Source: Ceratothoa steindachneri (Eukaryota > Arthropoda > Malacostraca > Isopoda > Cymothoidae). Taken from it: 64,000 bases of DNA. Location of the stretch: assembly GCA_963969495.1 (NCBI GenBank), contig OZ018318.1, forward strand, positions 102,624,141 through 102,688,140, written 5' to 3'. The notes beneath the pieces are model-generated. The model ran no database searches, had not been told where the DNA came from, and saw only the letters and a list, made by a program, of their open reading frames with translations. This document shows, piece after piece, positions 1 through 10,689 of the stretch. A program made the position numbers and the translations under genes. Numbering within the stretch: the first letter of the stretch is position 1; every line of letters begins with the position of its first letter.

Positions 1-2103
1 AACCCCCTTAGGGGGGAGAGGGAAGCCAGGCCCCTTCGGTCGCTTCCCTCAAAAGACCTGCTGGCAAAAATATTAAACCTTGCCGGGGTCAAGGCCTGTG
101 CCTCCCCACTAAAGACTTATGACGCTGCCAAGGGGACCTGCAATGTCCTGGGAGGGGATGGCCAACTGGAGGCCCCTCCTGTGATAGACATGGTCCTTGA
201 GGAAAACCAGCCTCAGAAGGTAGGGCCTTCCATGGGGGGGAATCCGGGCTTGGCGCCAAGCACCGAACCCGAATCCGCCCCTATGCAAGGTCCTCATCAA
301 ACGGCTGTGGATTCTCAGGCAGGACAAGGAGGGGAGGGATCTCCTCCGGATGAATCCCCTGCGCCCACCGGGACCTTCTCCATTTCAGAGAAGGACCTGG
401 CTGAGGCCGGTCCATCTGGCCTGGGGGCTTCTACCGGCGGGGGTGAAAAGCGGGTTCATTCCCCGCCCTCCTCTCCTAAAAAGAAGAAAAAGACAAGAAA
501 GACGAAAAAGACTCGGGGCTCCTCTCCATCCGCGGGGGCTGCGGGGACGGATGGGTCTGCTGCCACTTTGGTAGGCGACCAAGCCAAGATCGGCACATCC
601 GGCCCCTCTACCCCCTCGTGTGCGGAGCCCCTGACTAAGACCAAGAGTGCACAGGGCGGAGCCTCGATGACATCGGGGCCCCTCATTCAGAGGTTACCTG
701 GCGTTTTCGAGCCCGCTGGCTTCAAACGCTTCCTCGTTATTCGCTCCACTGATGGTACCATGTTGTCCAAGGGCAACATGATCCATCAGAGGAGAGGATT
801 AGCTAGTGCAATTGGTAGAGAGCCGAAGGTAACCCGTTTCTCGGACGGGAGCCTTCTGGCGAATGCGGCGAATCCCGCCGAGGCGGCCAAGATAAGTGCT
901 CTTCGGACACTTCATGGCATCCCGGTGAGTGTGACGCCGCACTCTACCATGAACTTTGTGAAAGGAGTAGTTTATGCGAGGGAACTCGTTGACTACTCCA
1001 TAGAAGACATCACCCTAGAGCTGGCCGACCATGGGGCGGTCAAGGTCGAACGTGTGATGAGAAAACAGGGAGGGGCCTCGAGACCCACCCCTACACTCTT
1101 CGTCACGTTCGACTGTGACAAGCTCCCTGAGTCGGTGCGTGCCGGTTGGTACCGCTACCGCGTAAAGGCATTCGTGCCACTGCCGCGGCGGTGCTATTAC
1201 TGTCACCGCTTCGGCCACACGAATCGATCATGTAGACGTGCAAAATCGGGGTCACCCGAAGTCTGTGTAAATTGCTCCAAGGTCGCACACGATAAGTCCA
1301 AATCGTGTGTGGCCAAGTGTGTCAATTGCGGAGAGCCGCACCCTGCTTCTTCGAAGCAATGTGGTGCATATCTCCTTGAGAAAGAAATCCTGGCCATTCA
1401 GGCCCAGGATCGACTCTCATTCCGCGAGGCTAAGGACTTGGTCCTGGCGCGCCCGGCTCTGCCTGGGACGTCATATGCCTCAATAGTTAGAAAAGCACCC
1501 TCTGCTCCTGGCCCATCCAGGCCAACGAGCACGGTGGTTTCCGCGCCCATTCGGAGCCCTTCTGCGGGCTCTACCCAACCCGGGCGCTCCCCTGGTAGAG
1601 CTGGCGGCAAAAAGGGTTCACACCCAGCCCCGGCTAATACCAGGGCTCCCCCCTCTTCCCCCAGCGTGACCGTTTCCCGTAAGGCGAAACGGCCACGCGC
1701 CTCCACAGAGTCGTTAGACTCACAGGAGGCAACACCCCTGAAGATGGTCGCTAGGCCATCTTCCGGGGTTCCTAAAGCTGTTCCCCGAAAGGAGGACAGC
1801 AACAAAGGAGCTTCGGCCCCTTCGCCCACGCCCCGAGGTGGAGCGAGTGGCTCGGAGACGGTGGTTCCTCGAAAAGAGGGCCCCCCGCCTCCTAAGCCGC
1901 AACGCCCGCCTAAGGTTTCGAGGCGGAGGGAGGAAAAGACTCGCATGGCGAGCCCAACCTCCCCCAATAAGTCCTCGAAGGCGACAGCGCCTTCAGCGCT
2001 TTGTCCGGCCAACAGCGCCCGGGGTTCTGCCCCCGGGAAGCGTACGGCTATTCCCGTGAGGGTCTTCAATTCGAGGAGGGCCCCCGCGTCTCCTCCGAGC
2101 TAG
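1..2103 (+). CDS. LINE-A ORF1 (gag-like nucleic-acid-binding protein), 5' partial
   Basis: The frame is open from base 1 to the TAG at 2101-2103 (700 codons visible); by comparison with the copy at 28801 about 115 N-terminal residues are missing. In non-LTR elements this protein binds the element RNA and forms the ribonucleoprotein. The first 220 residues are Ser/Pro/Gly-rich with a Lys-rich basic patch (about 475-520). A conserved globular stretch follows (about 700-1170), of the kind that precedes gag knuckles in arthropod LINEs. Three cysteine knuckles come next: CYYC...H...C (1192-1233), CVNC...H...C (1264-1308) and CVNCGEPH...C (1318-1362). The C-terminal 240 residues are basic, Pro/Ser-rich and disordered. 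It is the only uninterrupted LINE-A ORF1 here, so this source copy could be relatively young. Confidence 0.9.
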   Translation, partial: NPLRGEREARPLRSLPSKDLLAKILNLAGVKACASPLKTYDAAKGTCNVLGGDGQLEAPPVIDMVLEENQPQKVGPSMGGNPGLAPSTEPESAPMQGPHQTAVDSQAGQGGEGSPPDESPAPTGTFSISEKDLAEAGPSGLGASTGGGEKRVHSPPSSPKKKKKTRKTKKTRGSSPSAGAAGTDGSAATLVGDQAKIGTSGPSTPSCAEPLTKTKSAQGGASMTSGPLIQRLPGVFEPAGFKRFLVIRSTDGTMLSKGNMIHQRRGLASAIGREPKVTRFSDGSLLANAANPAEAAKISALRTLHGIPVSVTPHSTMNFVKGVVYARELVDYSIEDITLELADHGAVKVERVMRKQGGASRPTPTLFVTFDCDKLPESVRAGWYRYRVKAFVPLPRRCYYCHRFGHTNRSCRRAKSGSPEVCVNCSKVAHDKSKSCVAKCVNCGEPHPASSKQCGAYLLEKEILAIQAQDRLSFREAKDLVLARPALPGTSYASIVRKAPSAPGPSRPTSTVVSAPIRSPSAGSTQPGRSPGRAGGKKGSHPAPANTRAPPSSPSVTVSRKAKRPRASTESLDSQEATPLKMVARPSSGVPKAVPRKEDSNKGASAPSPTPRGGASGSETVVPRKEGPPPPKPQRPPKVSRRREEKTRMASPTSPNKSSKATAPSALCPANSARGSAPGKRTAIPVRVFNSRRAPASPPS

Positions 2104-5100
2104 GCCTGGAGGGCATATTCCTTCAATGGAATTGCCGTGGACTCCGGGCCAACTGGGAGGAGCTGCGGAGGCTCGTCTCGTCCCGTTCCCCGTTAGCTAT
2201 TTTTTTGCAGGAGACCATGCTAGGCGCGTGCCCGCTGCCTGCCCTCCCGGGGTATAAGGGTCTTGCGACCCCACCACCGCGGGATGGCCGGGCTGGGGGA
2301 TGCGCGGTTTACACCCGGCATGATGTCTCCGTTCTTCCTTTCTCTTTAGATACCTCCTTTCAGGCAGTGGCTGTGCAGCTGCACCTGGATAGGAGGTATA
2401 CTATCATTTCTGCGTACATTCCACCGTCAGCTGACTTCGACGCGGGGGACTTCCGCCGCGTCGTGGCACGGTTGCCGAGGCCCTATCTCTTGCTTGGAGA
2501 TCTGAACGGCAGGCATCCTCTCTGGGGAGATTACTCCATAAATCCCAGGGGACAAGTCCTTGCCGATCTGATCGAAGAGCCTTAGATGGGTGTCCTAAAC
2601 GTGGATGAGTTTACGCATCACTGTCCGAGAACCGCTTCATTTTCTTGCCTTGACCTATCTTTGTGCTCTTCAGATGCACAGCCTGATTTTGATTGGGGGG
2701 TGGTCGATGACCTCCATGGTAGTGATCACTTTCCCATTCAAATATCATTTTCAGGGCAACTGCCGCCTGAGAGACCACCTCGGTGGTGCTTGGCGCGGGC
2801 GCGGTGGCCTGCATTTCAGGAAATGACTGAATTCTCTATCTCAGTCGAGGAGTTTAGGTCGGTAGATGAGGCCGTTGAGTTCTTCTCCGGCAACCTCATC
2901 GCCGTAGGCCTGACTACTATTCCTAGGACGTCTGGCCGTTTTGCACGCCGACCACTCCCATGGTGGTCGGCCGAGTGTGAGACGGCCCTCAAACAGAAGC
3001 GTTATGCCTACATGCGCTATAAGCGCCGCCCGAACGATTTCACTGTCGCTGAATTTCGTCGGGCTAGGGCTAGGTTCCGGTATATTTCGAAGCACGCCCG
3101 CCGCTCTTCTTGGCGGGCATACGTGTCTTCACTTAACGGGAAGACCCCTTTAGCTGAGGTGTGGAAGCGAGTCAAAAGGATTCGGGGCAAGTTCTCGCAG
3201 GACCCCCCTCCCGTTCTCCAGGAGAATGGGCCGGCAATCTCCGACCCCGCGTCCGTGGCGGAATCCTTAGCGACCGCTTTTTCCGCATTCTCTAGCCGTG
3301 ATGCTGCTCCGCCAGCATTCAATGCACGTCGTGATGTCGCGGAAGGCCGCCGGCTGGACTTTACCTCCAGAGGCGGAGAACCCTTCAACGACAAGTTTAC
3401 TGTGAGTGAGTTGCGTTCCGCTCTCGCTTCGTGCGCGGACACCGCCCATGGTCCGGACGATGTCCCGTACGCCATGCTTCGACACCTGGGTGAGCGAGGC
3501 ATGGCCTTTCTGTTAGATTTGTTCAACAGGATCTGGGTGGAAGGTCTTCTCCCAGACTCCTGGCGAATCGCTACTGTGCTCGCCTTTCGCAAGCCGGGGA
3601 GAGATCACTCTACTCCGACCGGTTTCCGCCCAATCTCTCTAACCTCTTGCGTGTGCAAGTTGATGGAGAAATTGGTAAATGTTAGATTAGCCTATTTCCT
3701 GGACAGCGGAGGCCATCTGTCTTCTGCACAGTGCGGCTTCCGTAAGTTCCACTCCACGCCGGATGCTCTGCTCCGACTGGAAAGTGCCGTCTGCGAGGCT
3801 TTCCTTCGTAGACAGCACTACGCCACGGTGTTTTTTGATCTGGAGAAGGCCTATGATACCGCATGGCGATACGGTATCATGGAGACTCTCCACACGATGG
3901 GGGCGAGGGGACGCCTCCCAATTTTTATATCTGAATTTTTGCGAGATCGTCGATTCCGCGTACGGGTGGGGGGAGCCCTCTCCGGCCCAAAGGAGCAGGA
4001 AGAGGGTGTCCCGCAGGGAAGTGTCCTCAGTGTCACACTCTTTGCCCTGAGCATCAACGGCATCACCTCGGTGCTGCCGGAAGATGTTCTCGCTACGCTC
4101 TACGTGGACGACCTTTCGATCTCTTTTGGCGCGGCCCAGATGCCGACTCTGGAGCGTCGACTCCAACAGGCATTGAACCGCGTCTCTCACTATGCCGAAG
4201 CGCACAGGTTTCGGTTTTCTTTGGTCAAGACTAAGGTGATGCACTTCTGCCGCCATCCACGGCTTCACCCCGACCCAGATTTGTTTCTTAATGGGGTGCG
4301 CCTGGATGTGGTTGAGTCGCACCGTTTCCTTGGTCTTGTATTCGACCGACGCCTCACCTGGGAGGCTCATATTCGCAGCCTTAGGGTCTCTTGTACCCGC
4401 GCCATGGACATTCTCCGTTCCGTGACGTTCAGCGCTTGGGGCGCTGAACGTCACGTGATTGTGATCTATAGCGACTCACAAAGCGCCCTGAGTGCTCTCG
4501 GGGCATTGGAATCTCCGCATCCCCTGGTTCGCGATATCCGTGACGCCACGGTTTTGGCGAGCCGGGCAGATGTCGAGATTATCTTCTGCTGGGTTCCTGG
4601 ACATGTAGGAATTGCGGGGAATGAGCGCGCCGATGAGGGCGCCAAAGAGTCCGCGAGGACTCTGTGACCGGACCAGCGTTTCTTTTTTATCGAGTCCGCG
4701 AGGACTCTGCGACCGGACCAGCCTTACTTTTTTATCGATCCTTTGTTCGCTTGAAGCTCGACTACGGATGCGAGTTTTATGCATCCGCAGCCGAGCGTTT
4801 ATTGCGGAAGGTGGATTCGATCCACCACACCGGCCTTCGCCTTGCGACCGGTGCCTTCCGCACTTCCCCCATTGAGAGCCTGTTGGTCGATGCTGGGGAG
4901 ATGCCACTCGCTCTGCGCCGCGTGCAGTGCATCACTCGCCTGTACGCGCGAGCCCGGCGCCTCCCTCAGTCGCCAACAGCTCTCACTGCATCCGCAGCTG
5001 ATCTCGATGGTGCCTATGCCGCCGAGAGACGCCAGTCATACCCTAAGCCCTTTGGGTTTAGGGCCAGGAAACTCCTTCGAGAGCTAGATATAGCTCTCGG

Positions 5101-6094
5101 GCCGGTGGCGCCCCTGGTTCTGCCCAGGACGCCACCCTGGAGGGTACCACATTTGGCTATTTGTCGCCACGCCTCTGCTCCCAAAGCTTGTACTGCGCCG
5201 GGAGTATTGCGTTCGACCTTTTTGGAGCACACATCGTGTCACGCTGGTACCGTGCCAGTGTATACGGATGGCTCCAAGTCCCAAGAGGGGGTCGGCTTCC
5301 ACGCCGTATCCCCTCTGTTTGAAGTCAGCGGGGCTCTACCAGGCGCTGCGTCTGTCTTCACGGCCGAGCTGGTGGCAATACACCACTCGGTACGGGAGAT
5401 TATGCGACGTGCCCGGTTCGGAGACCGGATTGTGATCTATAGCGACTCACAAAGCGCCCTGAGTGCTCTCGGGGCATTGGAATCTCCGCATCCCCTGGTT
5501 CGCGATATCCGTGACGCCACGGTTTTGGCGAGCCGGGCAGATGTCGAGATTATCTTCTGCTGGGTTCCTGGACATGTAGGAATTGCGGGGAATGAGCGCG
5601 CCGATGAGGGCGCCAAAGAGTCCGCGAGGACTCTGCGACCGGACCAGCCTTTCGCTCTTCCTCACACCGACTACATGGCAGGAATACGGGCAGCTCTTCG
5701 GACTGCTTGGCAAAGAAGATGGGAGACGGTCGAAGGGAACTTAAAGTTGCGTGCCATTGCGCCGCGACTGTTCCCATGGACCTATCCCCCAATGCCGCAG
5801 AGGCTTCAGGTTGCTTTCTGTCGTCTCCGAATCGGACACACTCGTGTGACGCATCGCTATCTGATGGAGCGCTCGCCTGCGCCCTATTGCAACGACTGCG
5901 TCGTCCCCCAGACTGTTCGGCACATTCTTGTCGAATGTCCCAGTCTGGGTGATCTTCGCGCACGACACCTGTCCCGGTACCGAGATGGGCGGGGTCGCTA
6001 CCGCCTGTCCCTTGTTCTCGGGATGAGTGCGTGTACTTTGACTGGTGGACTTATTGACTTTTTGGGGGAGGCCGGCCTTCTCCCTTTTATTTAA
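1971..6094 (+). pseudogene. LINE-A ORF2 (endonuclease-reverse transcriptase-RNase H), broken
   Basis: ORF2 opens in the -1 frame relative to ORF1, overlapping it from 1971 to 2103, and has no ATG until 2217, inside the endonuclease. Visible domains: endonuclease with QWNCRG (about 2129), ETM (about 2211), GDLNGRHPLWG (about 2499) and GSDHFPI (about 2722); reverse transcriptase with FFDLEKAYD (3831-3857), GVPQGSVLS (about 4003) and the catalytic YVDD (4101-4112); RNase H with YTDGS (5261-5275), TAEL (about 5363), YSDSQ (5438-5452) and a final acidic NERADE (about 5590). A C-terminal CNDC...H...C knuckle lies at about 5887-5940. It is inactive: TAG at 2583-2585 replaces a Gln codon, and the insertion at 4441-4736 moves the remainder into another frame. 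The stop is at 6092-6094. Confidence 0.92.
4421..4736 (+). repeat. Chimeric insertion in LINE-A copy 1: snap-back palindrome plus copied RNase H segment
   Basis: 4421-4435 and 4441-4455 form a perfect 15-bp inverted repeat around the 5-base loop ttggg. The full-length copy has only the inner 6-bp stem at this site (cagcgc/gcgctg), so nine bases were copied from the opposite strand. From 4457 the sequence is an extra copy of the RNase H region (matches 5428 onward) to about 4681. It then joins reverse-transcriptase sequence at a short T-rich match, and a 45-bp unit is tandemly duplicated (4647-4691 and 4692-4736). Normal ORF2 sequence resumes at about 4721. Confidence 0.85.
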
Positions 6095-6195
6095 CGCGAT
6101 TTAATTGTTGTTGTTGTTTTTGTAATTGTTTTGTTATTGCTTTGTTATTGTTATTGTTATTCCTTTTTATTGTTTTCTGTTTAATTTTTTAAAGT

Positions 6196-6249
6196 AGCCT
6201 AAATTAGGCTGTTTGTTTACGGCAACTTATGCCTTAGTCGGCAGTCGCC
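6196..6249 (+). other. LINE-A copy 1 3' UTR stem-loops
   Basis: A 7-bp stem (agccta/taggct, 6196-6210) is followed by a second stem-loop (6221-6249) just before the A tail. The same pair occurs in the other LINE-A copies with different loop bases. This is the region a non-LTR reverse transcriptase would need to recognise, but that role is inferred. Confidence 0.55.
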
Positions 6250-6281
6250 AGATAGCCCCTTAATTAAAAAAAAAAAAAAAA

Positions 6282-6560
6282 TCCCTCGATCTGCATTTAA
6301 TGACATTCGATCTTTCTTTATTATCCTTCTATATTCTTTTAATATCATTCTATCTTCCTTTAATATCCTTCTATGTTCCTTTATTATCCTTCGATCTTCC
6401 ATTGTTCCTCGATGCCCCTTTAATTTCTTTCGACCACCCTTTTATTATCCTATTATCCCTTATTATATTACCTATGCTCCGCTCTCCCTTTATTATCCTA
6501 TTATCCCTTTATTATATTACCTATGTTCCTCTCTTCCTTTATTGTCCATAGATCTTCCTT
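6282..6560 (+). repeat. Degenerate T-rich tandem repeat (about 20-22 bp)
   Basis: Units resembling atccttctatgttccttta repeat with many substitutions directly after the A tail of LINE-A copy 1. The open frames read through it have no protein-like composition. 6561-6837, which follows, holds no feature I can support. Confidence 0.6.
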
Positions 6561-6837
6561 TAATCCTCTTTTCCGCATATTTTTCGCACCCTAACCTCTC
6601 CACTTTTTCGAAGCCATTAAACATTTCTGAGGGCTGATGTTGACGTTGGTTTTTGCCTCTTAGTTTAAAAAAATATCCCTAAATTCACCACTTACTGCAA
6701 GAGCCACTTGACACAAGCTATTGGGAGAAGGGAGGAGGGCGAACCTTGTTATTTATAAAAGAAAACTAGACTTAGGAGTTTGGAAATTTTGATCCCATGA
6801 ATTAGGGTAAAACTTCAGAGCCTATTTCCCCTGCACT

Positions 6838-7134
6838 CGCCCAACAAACATGCACAAACACAAGTTAAAGACCACCCGCACTCAACCAACAAGCATGCAC
6901 AAACATAACCTACAAGACCAACTACATTCGACCAACAAGCATGCACAAGCACAACCCTAAAGACCACCTGCATTCAACCAACAAGCATGCACAAACATAA
7001 CCTTCCAAGACCAACTACATTCGACCAACAAGCATGCACAAGCACAACCTTAAAGACCACCTGCACTCAACCAACATGCATGCACAACACAACCTTAAAG
7101 ACTATCTGCACTCAACCAATAAGCATGCACAAAC
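6838..7134 (+). repeat. 46-bp minisatellite, left part
   Basis: About six units of roughly 44-47 bp, each with a ccaacaagcatgcacaaac core followed by an aagaccacctgcattc-like half. The array is interrupted by the hAT element and resumes at 8467. The last 8 bases, gcacaaac (7127-7134), are the left target-site duplication. Confidence 0.85.
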
Positions 7135-8466
7135 CAGGGCGACCAGAGGTCCCGTATCGACACTTCCCGAGACGTCTTTTGTCCCGTAATTTCAATATTT
7201 AGAGAGAAAAATAACTTCTGAAGCATGTGCCCACACGTTGGCTTTCATTGGGAAGGCAGAAGACCGTATACTGAAGGTGCGGCCTGCATTACATTCCTAC
7301 TTCAGCAGTACAGATGTTTGCAGGCATATCAGAAACCTATTGAAGAGAGGAGAGGAGCAAGCTGAGGCTGAGAATAATGAAAACACAGCAGATACAAATA
7401 CGGTTGCTATTTATTTCATGTTTTGTGCAAGCTTCTACCCTGATTTTGAGGAGGCAAGCCTCAAGCTCCAATCAGCGTCTACATCTTTCCCTGAGCTGTA
7501 TGATATTGTCAAGCGTCTTTGTCAAACTGAACCATAAGTCTACAGATGACTTCTTTGGATGTCAAACACAGCGGGCTCTTGCTAATCTGTGACAAAGAAA
7601 AGGAGGAAATTTCCCCAAATTTCAACAGTTGCTTCTAAAGAGCTACTAACTACCTGGAAAACTGGGTTGACCTCTCTGCTAGTAGTCAAATCTCTAATAG
7701 ACTGTATGGAAAAACGGAATCTACAAGATGTGTTATCAGTTGATGGGCTCCATTATGAATTCTGCATTCTTACTTCTCTGTTTTCAAATATTGGCCAGGA
7801 TATGACAGTCATTGAGAAGTGGAGCAAGATATTCGCCTTCACCCTGGTATCATTGGACTGAGCATTACACTTTCAAATGCTCAAGTGGTGAGTGTGTTCT
7901 CTCTGATGGGCCCAACGATGTGGTGGGTGCAGGAACCGGTGTAGTGTAGAGCTGATCAGGTCAGAGCTACAGATAAAGTGCAATTTCACACTGTCCTGTT
8001 CTGAGTTCATCATACATTGCTCAAACCAAACACCATCTCTTGGAAGCAGTTGGTTCCAGTGCGAAATATGACAAATGAAAAATAACATCAATGGGGAAAA
8101 CTAATTTTAAAAGGATTATGGAAAGGTTTTCATCTTATGCATTAAATTTTCGGCAATTTACTCAATATATTATGTAGAAGTTACTTTAGTTATAATTTTC
8201 TTTAAAGCTACAAAATATGCATGATTGCATTATTTGAATGCTTTGACACATGTAATGAACAGCTGTTTGTAACAAAATCTACAATGAACACACCTTAAAA
8301 CATAAGAAAAGTCAATAAGTGTAGGTCTGGACAATATGGACCCCAGCTGAGAAGGACTTCGTGCTATGTGCGTAACTTCACGTAAGTTTGTGCGCCCTGT
8401 AAATTGTTCAACAACCTCTCCAATTTAGGTGTCACTTATTTCAGTTTTCAAACTCTGGTCACCCTG
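7135..8466 (+). mobile_element. hAT-family DNA transposon, decayed, with TIRs and 8-bp TSD
   Basis: The element starts cagggcgaccagag (7135) and ends ctctggtcaccctg (8466). These are inverted repeats matching at 13 of 14 positions and starting CAGGG, as many hAT elements do. It is flanked by perfect 8-bp duplications gcacaaac (7127-7134 and 8467-8474), the length that hAT transposases generate. At 1332 bp it is far shorter than an autonomous hAT (usually 2.5-4 kb), and it carries a frameshifted remnant of the C-terminal half of the transposase. It sits inside the 46-bp minisatellite, which it splits. Confidence 0.9.
7216..8100 (+). pseudogene. hAT transposase remnant (C-terminal half)
   Basis: Read through several frameshifts and stops, this encodes a hAT-type transposase end. 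It begins with HVPTRWLSL (about 7218-7246), typical of the region after the catalytic core, followed by an open piece at 7238-7537 and another at 7589-7861. After 7861 a shifted frame gives SNAQVVSVFSLM, which matches the hAT dimerisation signature SNAxxERxFS. Another frame then gives VELIRSELQIKCNF (about 7950-7990). The N-terminal BED finger and the first catalytic acids are absent. The protein cannot be made; at best the element could be mobilised in trans. Confidence 0.8.
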
Positions 8467-8930
8467 GCACAAACACAACCTTCATTCGCCCAATAACTAT
8501 GCACAAACAGCAAAAGATCACCACCTGCACTCAACCAACAAACATGCACAAACAAAACTTAAAGCCACCTGCATTCAATCAACAAGTAAGTATCCACAAA
8601 CACAACCTAAGGCCACCTCCACTTATCGAAAATTTATGCACAAACATAACCAAAAAAATCACCACATGCACAAACAACCTAAACACCACCACCTGCGGTG
8701 GGCCAACATCCAAAACACCTACAATCCCAATTTACAGAACCCTCTCTGGAATACGTAGACATGCACTTCCACAAAATTACGAATACCCTCCTGCATTTAC
8801 CTAACAAACAAGTACAAACGGAACATGCAGCCCCTCTTGCACTCACTCAACCAACAAACACCGTACAAACCCCCCTTCCCGCACTCACGCAAGAAGCAAA
8901 GACGCACTACCGCACATCACAGCATTAATT
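8467..8930 (+). repeat. 46-bp minisatellite, right part, degenerate
   Basis: It continues the unit seen at 6838-7134 (catgcacaaacaaaac..aaagccacctgcattcaa), decaying to the right. It starts with the right 8-bp hAT target duplication. 8931-9317 shows only AC-rich degenerate sequence and no gene. Confidence 0.75.
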
Positions 8931-9317
8931 AAAGAATGCCCTCCTTCAATCACCCAACGAGCAAACGCACCATCATAACTTACAGACAAACTAGCACATA
9001 AATAATCCTAGACTTACACACACTGAACCCCAAAGCAAAAACTTACACCCGTAAAATAGACACGCACGCAAGCGTGTATATGTCTATAAATTGACTCACA
9101 TGAGCCACACATGCGTGCACTTCCCCTGTCACACATCAACCAGCACATACACAGCAATAACGTTTATATGGATTCATCTGCAAGGGTCAATGAGGTAAAT
9201 TCGCGGTTTTATTAATGATAAATAATTTATTTGTAAATTACTATTGTAAAGCCATACAAGGTAAGGGGGTTGTATTTGTGAGCACCTGTTGGTCTCTCTG
9301 TGCTGACATGTCCGTGG

Positions 9318-9591
9318 GGAGGGTTGTATAATACACCGGTCATGGGATGGTTTATAATACACCGGTCATGGGATGGTTTATAATACACCGGTCCTGGGAT
9401 GGTTTATAATACACCGGTGCTGGGATGGTTTATAATACACCGTTCCTGGGTGGTTTATAATACACCGTTCCTGGGTGGTTTATAATAAACCGGTCCCGAG
9501 TGGTTTATAATAGACAGGTCCTGGGGTGGTTTATAATACACCGGTCTCGTGGTTGTTTATAATACCTGTCCTGGGTGGCTAATAATACACC
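9318..9591 (+). repeat. 26-bp minisatellite, left part
   Basis: About eleven units of 25-26 bp with the core tggtttataatacaccggtc. The array is interrupted by LINE-A copy 3 and continues at 10491. Confidence 0.9.
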
Positions 9592-10490
9592 ACTCGGTAC
9601 GGGAGATTACACAACGTGCCCGGTTCGGAGACCCGATTGTGATCTATAGCGACTCACAAAACGCCCTGAGTGCTCTCGGGGCATTGGAATCTCTGCATCC
9701 CCTGGTTCGCGATATCCGTGACGCCACGGTTTTGGCGAGCCGGGCGGATGTCGAGATTATCTTCTGCTGGGTTCCTGGACACGTAGTAATTGCGGGGAAT
9801 GAGGGCGCCAAAGAGTCCGCGAGGACTCTGCGACCGGACCAGCGTTTGTTTCGCTCTTCCTCACACCGACTACATGTCAGGAATACGGGCCGCTCTTCGG
9901 GCTGCTTGGCAAAGAAGATGGGAGACGGTCGAAGCGACTGTTCCCATGGACCTACTTCTCGATGCCACGAACCCTTCAGGTTGCTTTCTGTCGTCTCCGA
10001 ATTGGACACACTCGCGGGACGCACTGCCATTTGATGGATCGCTCGCCTGCGCCCTACTGTGAAGACTGCGTTGTCCCCTAGACTGTTCGGCACATTCTTG
10101 TTGAATGTCCCAGTCTGGGCGATCTCCGCGCACGTTACCTGTCCCGGTACCGGGATGAGCGGGGTCGCTACCCCTGTCCCCTGTACTCGGGACGAGTTCG
10201 TTCACATTGACTGGTGGACTTTTAGACTTTTGGAGGGAGGCCGGCCTTCTCCCCTTTATTTAACTAGGTTTTGTTTTTGTTGTTTTCTTTGTAAGTCGCC
10301 GGGCGAAGGCGGACCTCCCTCCGATGCCGGAGCTTGTTTCCTAATTATTGCCATTTTTCCCTTTTTATCGTTGTTGTTTTTTCATATTCATATTTTAAAG
10401 TAGCCTAGTTCTAGGCTGTCGTGATTGCGGCGACTTATGCCCAAATGGGTAGTCGCCAGATAGACTCCTAAAATTAAAAACAAAACCAAA
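9588..10490 (+). mobile_element. LINE-A copy 3, 5'-truncated (RNase H to 3' end)
   Basis: It begins within the RNase H domain at cactcggtacgggag and runs to an A-rich tail (about 10471-10490). It encodes YSDSQNALSALG and CWVPGH but has frameshifts after about 9870. It lacks the 12 bases encoding the last acidic RNase H residue (gaatgagggcgcc near 9797), like copies 2 and 4. The 5' junction falls on aatacacc, which occurs both in the minisatellite unit and in the element, so truncation probably used this microhomology. A 22-base duplication (9570-9591 and 10491-10512, one mismatch) fits a target-site duplication, but the array itself could supply it. Confidence 0.9.
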
Positions 10491-10612
10491 CCTGGGTGGC
10501 TTATAATACACCGGTCCCGGTTTGTTTATAATACACCGTTCCTGTGTGTTTTTATGGTTTATAATACATCGGTCCTGGACGGGGGGAGGGGGTCATTATA
10601 CACCGGTTTTGC
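10491..10612 (+). repeat. 26-bp minisatellite, right part
   Basis: Three to four more units of the 26-bp repeat follow LINE-A copy 3, then degrade into G-rich sequence. Confidence 0.85.
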
Positions 10613-10689
10613 GTGGGGGCTCGTCAATGGTGGGCGCTGTCAGCCTATAAGTACCAGGGTTGGGGTTAGTACTCGTGAACTTTCTTCGC

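Larger units (their letters stand above)
1..6281 (+). mobile_element. LINE-A copy 1, non-LTR retrotransposon (5' end outside window)
   Basis: This is a non-LTR retrotransposon of the RNase H-bearing I-like group, judged from its architecture: ORF1 with CCHC knuckles, then ORF2 with an apurinic-type endonuclease, reverse transcriptase and RNase H, a short 3' UTR and a 17-base A tail at 6265-6281. Base 1 aligns to about 29142 of the full-length copy at 28288-35101, so roughly 0.85 kb of its 5' part lies outside the window. The body is about 95% or more identical to that copy by eye. ORF1 is open throughout. ORF2 is broken by a stop at 2583 and by a chimeric insertion at 4441-4736. The element is much more GC-rich than the intron DNA around it. 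Clade placement is by recall of domain order, not by a tree. Confidence 0.93.

Noticed and set aside
1398..2069. A 223-codon antisense open frame over LINE-A ORF1, also open in copy 2 (30442-31095)
   Set aside because: The GC-rich, Pro/Ser-coding sense strand leaves few stops in this antisense frame; it has no motif and its conservation follows from the identity of the two copies.
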